This document shows, one piece after another, positions 44,948 through 54,600 of a stretch of DNA of 64,000 bases (positions are counted from its first letter, which is position 1; each line of letters starts with the position of its first letter). Position numbers and translations under genes: made by a program. The DNA comes from Brachybacterium tyrofermentans (lineage in GTDB: Bacteria; Actinomycetota; Actinomycetes; Actinomycetales; Dermabacteraceae): NCBI RefSeq assembly GCF_014897585.1, contig NZ_JABUXW010000011.1:1-64000 (forward strand), written 5' to 3'. The notes under the pieces are model-generated. The model saw only the letters and a program-made list of their open reading frames with translations. It searched no databases and was not told where the DNA came from.

Positions 44948-45372
44948 GTGCAGTGCGACCAGCATGGCCGCGGTGAAGATCACTGCAGCAGCGTCAACGG
45001 GCCCCACCGACCCACGAGCGCTCCGCCGAGCGCGGGCCCGGAGGACTCCGCGACCGTCAGCGACTGGCCCACCCGGGCATCGGCGAGGACCCGGGTCCTG
45101 CGCGGCACCAGATCGGGCAGGTACGGCTGCTCGGCGGCGACGACGAACACTCCGCCGCAGCCGACGGCGAACAGGATGCCTGCCGTCGCACCGATCGAGA
45201 GCCCGCCGGCCACGAGCACGTCGACCGCGACGGTCGAGATCCCGAGCGCGGGGAAGCCCGACGCGCTCGCCGGCCAGTAGCTGCGGAAGCTCGGAGGGCG
45301 AGGGGCTCCCTCACCGTTCGGTGCCGAGCGGCCTCGCCGGCCCATCGCCCCGCTATCGCGGGTCGAGTCCAC
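44918..45372 (-). pseudogene. MFS transporter remnant with internal deletions
   Basis: The frame from about 45372 shows scattered MFS segments: RSYWPASASGFPALGISTVA (helix 1 region) runs straight into ILFAVGCGGVFVVAAEQPYLPDLVPRR and SLTVAESSGPALGGALVGRW, without the intervening helices. It stops after LTLLQ at 44980. A shifted frame then reads [21 protein letters not shown] to a stop at 44918-44920, a last-helix-like end. At least two deletions and a frameshift are needed, so it is non-functional. The closest recollection is of enterobactin-exporter-like MFS proteins. Confidence 0.7.
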
Positions 45373-45395
45373 GGAGCCGAGTGGAGGAGCGGGGC
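45347..45395 (-). terminator. Hairpin downstream of murA-like gene
   Basis: GCCCCGCT (45347-45354) pairs with AGCGGGGC (45388-45395), and an inner stem TCCAC/GTGGA lies between. It begins 12 bp after the stop of the minus-strand HTH-MurA gene. Confidence 0.4.
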
Positions 45396-45406
45396 CCAGC
45401 TCCTAC

Positions 45407-46942
45407 TCAGATGTCCTTGAACGTCTCGATGCGCGCACCGAGCTTGTTGAGGCGCTCGGCGAGGTCCTCGTAGCCGCGGTTGATGACGTACACGCTGCGC
45501 AGCACCGAGGTGCCCTTCGCGGCGAGCATCGCCAGCAGGATCACGACGGCGGGTCGCAGCGCCGGCGGGCACACGATCTCGGCGCCGCTCCAGCGGGTCG
45601 GCCCGTCGATGAGCACGCGGTGGGGATCCATGAGCTTGACCTTGGCCCCGAGCTTGTTGAGCTCGGTGAGGTAGATGGCGCGGTTCTCGTACACCCAGTC
45701 GTGCAGCAGCGTCTGGCCGTCGGCGGTCGCGGCGATCACGGCGAAGAAGGGCAGGTTGTCGATGTTCAGCCCGGGGAACGGCATGGGGTGGATCTTGTCG
45801 ATCGGTGCCTTGAGCTGCGAGGGGTGCGTCGTGATGTCGACCAGACGGGTCTGCCCGTTGCGGGCGAGGTACTCCTCGGACCGGTCGTAGCGCAGCCCCA
45901 TCTCCTCCAGCAGCGCCAGCTCGATCTCCATGAACTCGATCGGCACGCGCTGCACGGTGATGCTGGAGCTGGTCACGATCGCGGCGGTGATCAGGCTCAT
46001 CGCCTCGATCGGGTCCTCGCTGGGGGCGTACTCGACATCGGTGCTGATCTCGGCCTTGCCGTGCACGGTGAGCGTGGTGGTGCCGATGCCCTGGATGCTC
46101 ACGCCGAGCTTCTCGAGGAAGAAGCACAGGTCCTGGACCATGTAGTTGGGGCTCGCGTTGCGGATCACCGTCTCGCCCTCGTACCGGGCTGCGGCCAGCA
46201 GGGCGTTCTCGGTGACGGTGTCGCCGCGCTCGGTGAGCACGATCGGCCGACGGGGGCCGACCCCGGGGGAGACTGTCGCCTGGTAGTCGCCCTCGGTGGC
46301 GACGACGTCGAGGCCGAAGGGGCGCAGCGCCGTCATATGCGGTTCGACGGTGCGGGTGCCGAGGTCGCAGCCGCCGGCGTAGGGGAGCTGGAACGACTCC
46401 TGGCGGTGCATGAGCGGGCCCATGAACATGATGATGCTGCGGGTGCGGCGCGCCGCATCGGCATCGATCGAGGCGAGATCGAGCGTGGCGGGGACCTTCA
46501 GCTCGAGGTCGTTGTCCTCGTTCATCCAGCGTGCCTTGACGCCGATCGAGGTGAGCACCTCGAGCAGACGGTTGACCTCCTCGATGCGGGCCACCTTGCG
46601 CAGGACAGTCGTGCCGGTGTTCAGCAGCGACGCGCACAGCAGGGCGACGCCGGCGTTCTTGGAGCTCTTGACCTCGATGGATCCGCTGAGGGTCCGCTGG
46701 CCCTCGACGCGCAGGTGGCTCGGGCCGGACGTGCCCATGCCCACCAGCTCGGAGTCCAGGGCGGAGCCGATCCGGGAGATGGTATCCAGGGTTAGGTTCT
46801 GCTGACCCTTCTCGATCCGGTTCACGGCGCTCTGGCTGGTGCTCAGCTCCTCGGCGAGCTGAGCCTGGGTGAGGCCGGAATGCTGACGGGCGTCACGGAT
46901 CAGGGTGCCGATACGGGCCAGGTAGTTCTCGTTCTCAGTCAT
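45407..46942 (-). CDS. UDP-N-acetylglucosamine 1-carboxyvinyltransferase fused to an N-terminal HTH
   Basis: A 511-aa protein with an XRE/Cro-type HTH (residues 8-66, SGLTQAQLAEELSTSQSAVN) joined to a complete MurA-like EPSP-synthase-fold domain from residue 75. The MurA domain keeps Lys95-Asn96 (SSKNAG) and the PEP-binding loop Cys192 (GGCDLG, the Cys115 equivalent and fosfomycin target). MurA transfers enolpyruvate to UDP-GlcNAc in peptidoglycan synthesis. ATG 46942 directly follows a perfect inverted repeat, and TACGGT ends 6 nt before it. Normal MurA proteins are about 420 aa with no HTH; this form is probably an autoregulated second MurA or a regulator with a MurA sensor. Confidence 0.85.
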   Translation of the reverse strand: MTENENYLARIGTLIRDARQHSGLTQAQLAEELSTSQSAVNRIEKGQQNLTLDTISRIGSALDSELVGMGTSGPSHLRVEGQRTLSGSIEVKSSKNAGVALLCASLLNTGTTVLRKVARIEEVNRLLEVLTSIGVKARWMNEDNDLELKVPATLDLASIDADAARRTRSIIMFMGPLMHRQESFQLPYAGGCDLGTRTVEPHMTALRPFGLDVVATEGDYQATVSPGVGPRRPIVLTERGDTVTENALLAAARYEGETVIRNASPNYMVQDLCFFLEKLGVSIQGIGTTTLTVHGKAEISTDVEYAPSEDPIEAMSLITAAIVTSSSITVQRVPIEFMEIELALLEEMGLRYDRSEEYLARNGQTRLVDITTHPSQLKAPIDKIHPMPFPGLNIDNLPFFAVIAATADGQTLLHDWVYENRAIYLTELNKLGAKVKLMDPHRVLIDGPTRWSGAEIVCPPALRPAVVILLAMLAAKGTSVLRSVYVINRGYEDLAERLNKLGARIETFKDI

Positions 46943-46948
46943 GGATCG

Positions 46949-46954
46949 ACCGTA
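46949..46954 (-). promoter_or_regulatory. -10 element of the HTH-MurA gene (leaderless)
   Basis: TACGGT on the minus strand ends 6 nt before the ATG at 46942 and overlaps the inverted repeat at 46951-46972. The same TACGGT-N6-ATG occurs at 63942. Confidence 0.45.
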
Positions 46955-46972
46955 TCTCATAGATGAGATACG
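46951..46972. promoter_or_regulatory. 22-bp perfect inverted repeat at the HTH-MurA promoter
   Basis: CGTATCTCAT (46951-46960) and ATGAGATACG (46963-46972) flank AG. The repeat starts 9 bp from the start codon and overlaps the -10, so a bound dimer would shut off transcription. It is the best candidate for the binding site of the protein's own XRE-type HTH. Confidence 0.7.
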
Positions 46973-46998
46973 GGGTGGAGGTCGGCGTGCGGAGCGGG

Positions 46999-47526
46999 TC
47001 ACACCGCGAGAAGCACCGGCAGCGCCTCGACCTGACCGCCGACGCGATAGGCCAGCGCCGGATCGTACGGCTCGAAGCGCAGATCCATGCCCGCCTCCAG
47101 CGGCGTGAGGGCGCCTTTGCGGTTGTTGCACTCCTTGCAGGCGCTCACCAGGTTCCACCAGGAGGACTCCCCGCCCCGGGAGACCGGCTGGATGTGGTCC
47201 ACCGTCGCCAGCAGTGCTTCGCAGGGCGGTCGTTTGGAGACGCTGCGCCCGCAGTAGGCGCAGGTCCAGTGGTCGCGCTCGTGGATCGCCCGATAGGAGA
47301 AGCCGACGGAGCGCTGTCCGGCACCTTCGACCCAGGCACCGCTCAGCTCGCGGGTCAGCTCGAGCGCGGTGGGGATGATGCGGTCCTCGACGATGATCAG
47401 CTCCACCGGGCTCGCGACCTCGCGGCGGATCATCCCGAAGGCGTGGCGCACGGACGTGGTGTGCAGGAGCTCGCCGATCCCGGTGTCGACGTCGTACCCG
47501 CGGTTGTAGACCCTCACCACGCTCAT
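46999..47526 (-). CDS. HNH endonuclease family protein
   Basis: A 175-aa protein. A zinc-binding CAYCGRS (about residues 90-96) and CKECNNRKG (about 130-138) bracket the HNH core TVDHIQPVSRGGESSWWNLVSAC. The N-terminal 80 residues are a beta-rich domain common to actinobacterial HNH proteins of this length. The biological role is unknown; family members are often single conserved chromosomal genes. ATG 47526 is used; in-frame GTGs at 47532 and 47535 are nearer to GAGAGG and possible. Confidence 0.83.
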   Translation of the reverse strand: MSVVRVYNRGYDVDTGIGELLHTTSVRHAFGMIRREVASPVELIIVEDRIIPTALELTRELSGAWVEGAGQRSVGFSYRAIHERDHWTCAYCGRSVSKRPPCEALLATVDHIQPVSRGGESSWWNLVSACKECNNRKGALTPLEAGMDLRFEPYDPALAYRVGGQVEALPVLLAV

Positions 47527-47723
47527 CGTCACCACCGCCTCTCCGGACCACCCGTCATAGTGTGGTCCGCTTCACGTCCGGTTTCCACTGAATTGTGCTC
47601 CCTGGCGGCGACAAGAGTGTGACGCGAGGCCGTACGACCTGGAAACTCTGCGTGTCGGGTGCGACGTCGCACCGCCCGTCCTGAGGGAAATCCCAGCCGG
47701 GCGAGACGATCGATGAGAAAATG

Positions 47724-47751
47724 GGCGCACGGCCCGGAGATCGGGTGTGCC
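47724..47751 (+). ncRNA. Hairpin in the leader of the antiporter gene
   Basis: GGCGCAC (47724-47730) pairs with GTGTGCC (47745-47751) with one G-U pair, and CCCG/CGGG continues the stem to a GAGAT loop. It sits 39-66 bp before the ATG of the Na+/H+ antiporter gene. I cannot match it to a known riboswitch class; it may be an ordinary leader hairpin. Confidence 0.2.
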
Positions 47752-47789
47752 GCCGAACGGTGGAGCGAAGGCGACCGGGAGGACACTCC

Positions 47790-49493
47790 ATGGGTTTGGA
47801 ACAGTTCGAGGTCGTCGCCGTCCTGGCCGTGCTGATCATCGTCGCTGCGTCGTACTTCTCGAGCCGTTTCGGACTCGCCACTCCGATCATCCTGGTGATC
47901 GTGGGTCTGGCCGTGAGCGTCATCCCGGGGATGCCGCTGATCGCCCCGGAGCCCGAGCTGATCCTCGCGCTGGTGCTGCCGCCGCTGCTCTATTCGGCGG
48001 CCGTCAACATGCCGGTGATGGACTTCCGACGCGATCTGAAGACCATCGGCGCGCTCTCCGTGATCCTCGTCCTGGTGTCCGCCTTCGGCGTCGGGACCCT
48101 GCTGTGGGCGATCTTCCCGACTCTCAGCTTCGCCGCCGCCGTGGCCGTGGGCGCCGTGGTCAGCCCTCCCGACGCCGTCGCCGCGACCGCCATCGGCAAG
48201 CGATTGGGGCTCCCGCCGCGACTCCTGACGATCCTCGAGGGCGAGGGCCTGGTCAACGACGCGACCGCCCTGGTGCTGCTGCGCACCGCCGTCGCCGCGA
48301 CGGCCGGCGCGTTCTCCTTCTGGCAGGCCGCCGGGGACTTCTTCTACGCGGTGGTGGTCGCCATCGCGATCGGTGCCGCCGTTGGGTTCGTCGCGGTGCG
48401 CATCCGTTCCAAGATCGACCAGCCCGTGCTCACCACTGCGATCTCCTTCGTCGTGCCGTTCATCGCGTTCCTGCCCACCGAGCTCGCGAACGCCTCCGGG
48501 GTGCTCGCCGTGGTCGCCGCCGGCCTGGTGACCGGCGCGAGCAGCGTGCGCCGCCTCAGCGTGGCGGACCGCAATGCCGAGCGCACCAACTGGCTCACCG
48601 TCCAGCTGCTGCTGGAGAACGGCGTGTTCCTGCTGATGGGTCTGCAGCTGCGCACGCTCGTCACGGACGTCTCCGAGGGCGGGCTGTCGGTGTGGCACGC
48701 CGTCTGGGTGGGTCTCGCCGTCACGGTGCTGCTGGGCCTGATCCGGGTCGCCTTCGTGGTCCCCGTGGTGTTCACCGCCCGCCGCCGACGTCCGGACTAC
48801 GAGGAGCAGGCCCGGCGCTTCGACGAGGCGCTGGAACGGGTCTCGGCCGACGAGCGCTTCCAGCAGCACCCCCGGAGTGCACGCTTCGAGCGCTGGCTGC
48901 AGCGTCGCCGCGCCGATGCCCGGTTCTACGCCGGGAACGGGCTGGGCTGGCGCGGCGGCGCCGTGCTCGCCTGGTCGGGCATGCGCGGCGTGGTCACCCT
49001 CGCCGCCGCGCAGTCCCTGCCCACGGACTTCCCGTATCGCACCCAGCTGGTGCTGGTCGCGTTCGTGGTCGCGCTCGTGACCCTCGTCGGCCAGGGCGGG
49101 ACGCTCCCGCTCCTGATCCGCGTGCTCGGCATCCGGGGCACCGACGAGGAGCAGGCCCGACGCGAGCTCGCCCTGCTGCTGGTCGAGATCAACGAGGCGG
49201 CCGCCGGTCAGGTGCTCGACAACCCCGATCTGCGCCGCCGCGGCGGTGAGCACTTCGACCCGGGGGTGCTGGAGAAGGTGCGGGAGGTGCAGGCCCGGAT
49301 CGCCGATCCCCAGCTCCGCAGAGCCGCCGAGGATCCCGTCAAGTCGCAGTACGCAGAGCTCATGCAGCTGATCCTCGACGCCCAGCAGGATGCCCTGAAC
49401 GAGGCCCGTTCGACGGGCTCCTACGACTCCAGCACGATCAAGACGGCCCAGAAACGGCTCGACCAGGGGTCGGTGCGCGCCTCCGGGACCTGA
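47790..49493 (+). CDS. Na+/H+ antiporter (CPA1 family)
   Basis: A 567-aa transporter with about twelve helices in the first 400 residues. CPA1 features: LPPLLYSAAVNMPVMDFRRDL (about 67-87), GAVVSPPDAVAATAIGKRLGLP (about 122-143) with the ion-binding Asp, EGEGLVNDATALVL (about 150-163) and SGMRGVVTLAAAQSLP (about 395). A soluble C-terminal region of about 120 residues follows. It exchanges cytosolic Na+ or K+ for H+. GGGAGGA lies 8 nt before ATG 47790. Upstream is a 254-bp divergent region with a hairpin. Confidence 0.9.
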   Translation: MGLEQFEVVAVLAVLIIVAASYFSSRFGLATPIILVIVGLAVSVIPGMPLIAPEPELILALVLPPLLYSAAVNMPVMDFRRDLKTIGALSVILVLVSAFGVGTLLWAIFPTLSFAAAVAVGAVVSPPDAVAATAIGKRLGLPPRLLTILEGEGLVNDATALVLLRTAVAATAGAFSFWQAAGDFFYAVVVAIAIGAAVGFVAVRIRSKIDQPVLTTAISFVVPFIAFLPTELANASGVLAVVAAGLVTGASSVRRLSVADRNAERTNWLTVQLLLENGVFLLMGLQLRTLVTDVSEGGLSVWHAVWVGLAVTVLLGLIRVAFVVPVVFTARRRRPDYEEQARRFDEALERVSADERFQQHPRSARFERWLQRRRADARFYAGNGLGWRGGAVLAWSGMRGVVTLAAAQSLPTDFPYRTQLVLVAFVVALVTLVGQGGTLPLLIRVLGIRGTDEEQARRELALLLVEINEAAAGQVLDNPDLRRRGGEHFDPGVLEKVREVQARIADPQLRRAAEDPVKSQYAELMQLILDAQQDALNEARSTGSYDSSTIKTAQKRLDQGSVRASGT

Positions 49494-49661
49494 GCGGCAA
49501 CCGCACCCGGCGGTGAGCGTCATGCGGGATCCGTCATGCCTGCTCCCCCTGAGCATGATGCTGAGCCGGTGCGGGGGCACAATGGCGGCCGTCCCCAGGC
49601 ACGCACCTCCCGGCACCGTCGTCGGCCCTTCCGGTGCGTCCTCGACCCCCGAGAGGTCCCC

Positions 49662-51605
49662 ATGAAGTTCTTCCAGCGCCTCGGCAGATCGCTGATGCTG
49701 CCGGTCGCCGTGCTCCCCGTCGCCGCGATCCTCAGCGGCATCGGCTACTGGATCCTGGCCGCCACCGGCAACGAGACGAATGTCGTCGGCGGCTTCTTCA
49801 AGATCGCCGGCGGAGCCCTCCTCGACCAGCTCCCGCTCCTGTTCGCCATCGGCGTCGCCATCGGCATGGCCAAGAAGCCCGACGGCACCTCGGCCCTGGC
49901 GGGCCTGGTCTCCTGGCTCGTGGTCACCAATCTGCTGTCGCCGGCAAGCGTGGCGATCTTCAAGGGGATCGTCGAGGAGGATGTCAACCTCGCGTTCTCC
50001 AACGTCGAGAACGTCTTCGTGGGCATCCTGTGCGGCCTGATCGGCGCCTACTCCTATGACCACTTCAAGGACTCCGAGCTGCCCGACGCCCTGGCGTTCT
50101 TCTCCGGTCGTCGCTCCGTGGCGATCGTCGCCGCCGGTGCCTCGCTCGTGCTCTCCCTGGTGCTGTTCTTCCTGTGGCCGCTCGTGTTCACCGGCCTGGT
50201 CGGATTCGGAGAGTTCATCCTGACCCTCGGCCCGCTCGGCGTGGGCATCTACGGCTTCCTCAACCGCATGCTCATCCCGCTGGGCCTGCACCATGCCCTG
50301 AACTCCGTGTTCTGGTTCGACGTGGCCGGGATCAACGACCTCGGCAACTTCCTCAACGCCACCGGCACCTACGGCGTCACCGGCCAGTACATGACCGGCT
50401 TCTTCCCCGTGATGATGATGGGCCTGCCTGGCGCCGCGCTCGCGATGTATGTGACCGCGAAGTCCTCGCGCCGCAAGGTGGCGGCGGGCGTGCTGTTCTC
50501 CAGCGCCATCGCCTCGTTCTTCGTGGGCGTCACCGAGCCCCTCGAGTTCTCGTTCATGTTCCTCGCCCCGGGCCTGTACGTGGTCCACGCCCTGTTCACC
50601 GGCATCTCCATGGCGGTCTCCGCGATGCTCCCGGTGCGGATGGGCTTCGGCTTCTCCGGCGGCTTCATCGACCTGGTGCTGGGCTGGGTGAACCCCATGG
50701 CGCAGAACCCCTGGGCGATCCCGCTGATGGGCATCTTCTGGTTCGCGGTGTACTTCGTGGTGTTCCGCGCGATCATCCTCAAGTTCGACCTCAAGACCCC
50801 CGGTCGCGACGAGGGCGACCTGCTCACCGATGAGAACGCCGTGCTCTCCGGCGAACGGAAGCACCTCGCCGAGGCGACGGCCTTCCTCGCCGCGCTCGGC
50901 GGCAAGGACAACATCACCGACCTGGAGAACTGCACGACCCGGCTGCGGATGGAGGTCGCCGACACGACGCTCGTGGACGACGGTGCCCTGAAGCAGGCGG
51001 GCGCCGCGGGCGTCGTCCGCCCGGGCGGACAGTCCGTCCAGGTCATCTACGGCACCAGCGTCCAGTTCGTGAAGGACGCGATGGAGTCGATCATGACCGG
51101 ACGGATCGATCCGGCCGATGACGCGGCGCTGGAGGCCGAGGCCGAGGCAGAGGCAGAGGCGGAGGCCGACGGCGGCGCCGGCACCGCGGTGCGCACCACG
51201 CACCTCGTGCGCCTGCGCCAGCCGATGGCGGGTGCGGTCGTCCCGCTGTCCGAGGTGCCTGATGCAACGTTCGCCCAGGAGATCATGGGACCGGGCGTCG
51301 CGATCGAGCCGACCGATGGCGAGGTCGTCGCTCCCGCCGCGGGCACCGTCGGCCACGTGTTCCCCACCGGGCATGCGGTCGCGCTGGTCCTGGAGGACGG
51401 CGTCGAGCTGCTCATCCACGTCGGCGTGGACACCGTGACAATGCAGGGCGAGGGGTTCACCACCCTCGTCGAGCCCGGCCAGAAGGTCACCGCCGGCACC
51501 CCGCTGCTGCGCGCGGACCTCTCGGCGATCCGCGTCGCCGGGCATCCGGCGATCACACCGATCCTGGTGATGAACGACAAGGACGCGCAGATCGAACTGG
51601 TCTGA
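49662..51605 (+). CDS. PTS glucose/N-acetylglucosamine-type transporter subunit IICBA
   Basis: A 647-aa complete PTS permease. EIIC spans about residues 1-385 with ten helices and the sugar motif GVTEPLEFSFMF. EIIB spans about 403-480 with the phosphorylated Cys424 in ENCTTRLRM. A linker of alternating Glu-Ala (about 490-503) follows. EIIA (Crr-like, about 510-647) carries His586 in ELLIHVG. It imports and phosphorylates GlcNAc or glucose; the order C-B-A matches NagE. GAGAGG precedes ATG 49662. No nag genes are adjacent, so the sugar is not fixed by context. Confidence 0.9.
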   Translation: MKFFQRLGRSLMLPVAVLPVAAILSGIGYWILAATGNETNVVGGFFKIAGGALLDQLPLLFAIGVAIGMAKKPDGTSALAGLVSWLVVTNLLSPASVAIFKGIVEEDVNLAFSNVENVFVGILCGLIGAYSYDHFKDSELPDALAFFSGRRSVAIVAAGASLVLSLVLFFLWPLVFTGLVGFGEFILTLGPLGVGIYGFLNRMLIPLGLHHALNSVFWFDVAGINDLGNFLNATGTYGVTGQYMTGFFPVMMMGLPGAALAMYVTAKSSRRKVAAGVLFSSAIASFFVGVTEPLEFSFMFLAPGLYVVHALFTGISMAVSAMLPVRMGFGFSGGFIDLVLGWVNPMAQNPWAIPLMGIFWFAVYFVVFRAIILKFDLKTPGRDEGDLLTDENAVLSGERKHLAEATAFLAALGGKDNITDLENCTTRLRMEVADTTLVDDGALKQAGAAGVVRPGGQSVQVIYGTSVQFVKDAMESIMTGRIDPADDAALEAEAEAEAEAEADGGAGTAVRTTHLVRLRQPMAGAVVPLSEVPDATFAQEIMGPGVAIEPTDGEVVAPAAGTVGHVFPTGHAVALVLEDGVELLIHVGVDTVTMQGEGFTTLVEPGQKVTAGTPLLRADLSAIRVAGHPAITPILVMNDKDAQIELV

Positions 51606-51613
51606 TCGTCTGA

Positions 51614-51658
51614 GACGACAGCGGCCGCCTGGAGCTTCTCCGGGCGGCCGCTGTCGTC
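51614..51658. terminator. Strong bidirectional terminator
   Basis: A perfect 16-bp GC-rich stem, GACGACAGCGGCCGCC (51614-51629) with its complement at 51643-51658, encloses a 13-nt loop. It lies 9 bp after the PTS stop and 18 bp before the stop of the minus-strand NAGPA gene. Confidence 0.7.
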
Positions 51659-51675
51659 GTCGGCGGGCTCCTGCC

Positions 51676-54600
51676 TCAGTGCCCGGCGACCTCCACCGTC
51701 GTGGTCGCCGTGCGGCCGTTGACCGTGACCGAGAGGGTCGCGGTGCCCGGGCGCATGCCCGTGATCTCGCCGGTCGTGGGGTTCAGCCGCACCACCCCGC
51801 GGCGGTCGGAGCTCTCCGCTCCGTCGCCGAGGACCTGCACGCCCTCGCCGCCCCACTGCGAGGTCACCGGCCAGGCGACGGGCACAGTCCGTCCGTCCTG
51901 GGAGAAGCTCGCAGACGCGTCTCCCACGCCGCCCACGGTCAGCTTCCGGGGCGCCTGCACCGAGATCTCGTCGACCCACGGATGGGTCTCGGCGGCGAGC
52001 CAGTCCACCCGGTCCTGCGTGCTCGGTTCCGTACCCACGTCACCGGCGGCGGGATCGATGCCGAGCATCGTCCAACCGGTGAATCCGCCGGTGGCGGGGG
52101 TGCCGGCCGGGCTCTTCCCGGAGTTCCCGTTGATCAGGGTGGTCACGCCGTCCACCGCCGCGCCGTGGAAGGCGCCGACGTGCCCGTTGACCAGGGCGAC
52201 GGACTTCCCGGAGGTGCGGCGGAAGTCCGCCAGCAGATCCTCGACCGCGCGGGCCTCGCGCTGATCGGTGAGCTGGCTGGACTTGCTGGCCAGGGGATCG
52301 GTGGGCGGGTGGTGGAAAAAGACCGTGACCCCGGTGAGGTCCTCATCGCCGGCGGCCTCCTCGAGGGAGGCCTCGAGCTCGGCGATCTGGTCGATGCCGC
52401 CTCCGGCGAGAGTGCCGGAGGAGGTGTTCAGCGTGACCACCCTGGTCCCGCCGAGATCCTGCTGCGTGGTGACGGGGCCGAAGGCGGCCTCGAAGGTCGA
52501 GATGTCCCCGCCCATCACCTCGTGGTTGCCGGGCACGTACACGTACGGGATGTCCCCGCCCCACTCCTCCTCGAGGATCTGCGCGGCCAGGGCGAAGTCC
52601 TCAGGGGAGGCCTCGTCGACGAAATCGCCGTTGATGACCAGGAGGTCCGGATCGGCGTCCTTGATCTCGCGCAGCGTGCGCCGGGCACCTTCGACCGCCC
52701 CGGAGTCGGGATCGGCCGCGACGAACTGCGCGTCGCTCATCACCGCGATCTGCTGGGGACGCTCCACCACGCTTCCGGTGGCCAGGAGGGCCGCATCGTG
52801 CACGGCCGGCTCCTCGGGCGTCTCCGCCGTCGGGGTGGTGATCGCCTCGAGGTTCGCCACCGCGATATCGCCGGAGTACTGCGCCTCGGGGCGGGTCTCC
52901 ATCATCCGCACCCGCTGCACGGTGAGCGGCTGCGCGAGCCCCTCGGGCACCGTGAAGCGCACCTGCTCCCAGCCCTCGTGGTCGATCATGTCGCCGTCGA
53001 GGTTGGTGACGGTGCCGTCGGCGTCGGCCACCTGCAGGCGCGGCCAGGCGCCGCTGGCATCGCCGCGCACGTCCATCGTGAAGGCCAGGGCATCGCCCTC
53101 GACCGTCACCGGTTCCTTCGCCACCAGGTAGAAGCCGCGGGTGGCGGTCGAGGTGGTGAAGTCATAGCTCATCCCGATCGCAGAGCCGGCTTCGCCGTCG
53201 GGGCCCTCGGCGGCGCTGATCGTGCCGGTCGCGCGGGCCGCGTCCGTGGTGAACGCGGAGAGGTCCGAGAGGTCCAGCACCGTGGTGATCTCGGTGCCGT
53301 GGGTGAGAGCCACCGTGGTGGAGAGATCGCCGACGGTGAGGGTCGCCGAGCCCGTCTCGGTGGCGCCGGTCGCGGTGACCGTCCACGCACCGGTCCCGTC
53401 CGGGGTGACCTCGAAGCCGCCGTCGACGGCGACCTCCACATCGGCGGTCTCGATGCGGGCCCGCTGCCCGTCGGCGTCGACGCCGTTCAGGCTCAGCTCC
53501 GCGGAGTCCTTCGCGTCGGCCAGGTTCAGAGACCGTGCCGCCGGTTCGAGGCCGACGGGCGTGCCGAGCACGCGCAGCTCCTGGCTGTCCTCGAACGTGC
53601 CCGCGGAGTAGGTCACCGTACCGGTCCCGCGTCCGGTGCCGCGCACGATCGCGCTCTCGGCGTCGGAGGAGACCAGGTCGAGGGGCCCGTCGGCCCTGAA
53701 GGAGCCCTCCGCCATGAGCGGTTCGAGGTTCGCGCCGAGACCCGTGCCGCGCAGGGTGCGCTGCAGGCCGGGGAAGACGGCGCCGTCGTCGAGGGCGGTG
53801 GTGGTCTGCACGGCGGTGAGCTCCTCCAGCGGGGCATCGGAGTAGAAGACGAGGGCGTTGGGGACGTCACGGACCTCGCCGTCCGAGGGGCTGTTCCAGA
53901 TCGAGGCGCCCTCGGCACCGGCGGTGCGCGCGGCGAGGGCCGAGGAGCCGCCGCCGTCGAGGTTCACCGCATTATGCGCTCCCATGTCCTGCAGGATCTT
54001 CCCGGCCTCGGGCAGCGTCATCCCGCGGGAGGCGGTGGTGCGGCCGTCGATCACCATGACGAACAGCTCGCTGCCGTCCCGGGAGACGCCCACCGCCGTG
54101 CGCGGATGGTCGCCGGTCACGAGCGACTCGTCGCCCATCTCGGGGACGGCTCCGTCGGTGAGGATCTGGTGGGAGCCGGCGAGGCCGAGATCCACGTCCG
54201 TGCTCGGGCCCACCTCGATGTCGACGCGGTCGCCCACCTCGAGGTCGGCGATGATCTCCGCGCCGTCCTCGCGGCCCAGGAGCACCTGCTCGCCCTCGGC
54301 GATGTCCGGTTCGCCGGCGCTGTCCTGGAGGCCGCTGACCTCGGTGACGACGCCGTCGACGACGCTCGCACGGGCCACCTGCTCCGCCGGGGCGTCGGGG
54401 GCGCCCACCGGCCGGTCCAGGGTGTACTCGCCCCAGGCGGCGGTGTACAGACCGATGCCATCCGCTGAGATCGAGGGGTTGTTCATCCCGGCGAGCTCGA
54501 GCGAGGTGCCGTCGGCGAGGGTCGCGGTGCCCGTCGCGGAGAGCGCCTGGATCGCGGCGTGGCCGTCGGCGATGGTGAGGGCCGGCTGCGGGGAGGGGGA

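Noticed and set aside
47724..47789. Possible c-di-AMP (ydaO-type) or sodium riboswitch before the antiporter
   Set aside because: I could not find the conserved core sequences of these classes; only a simple hairpin is supported.
51129..51168. Short GAGGCC/GAGGCA repeats
   Set aside because: They encode the Glu-Ala linker between EIIB and EIIA of the PTS protein; they are not an array or regulatory repeat.
47529..51545. A 1338-aa open frame on the minus strand
   Set aside because: It mirrors the antiporter and PTS genes and consists mostly of Asp/His/Gln/Glu/Arg strings typical of antisense frames.
51679..54468. A 929-aa open frame on the plus strand
   Set aside because: It is the antisense of the NAGPA-MPP gene, which has a signal peptide and clear domains on the minus strand.
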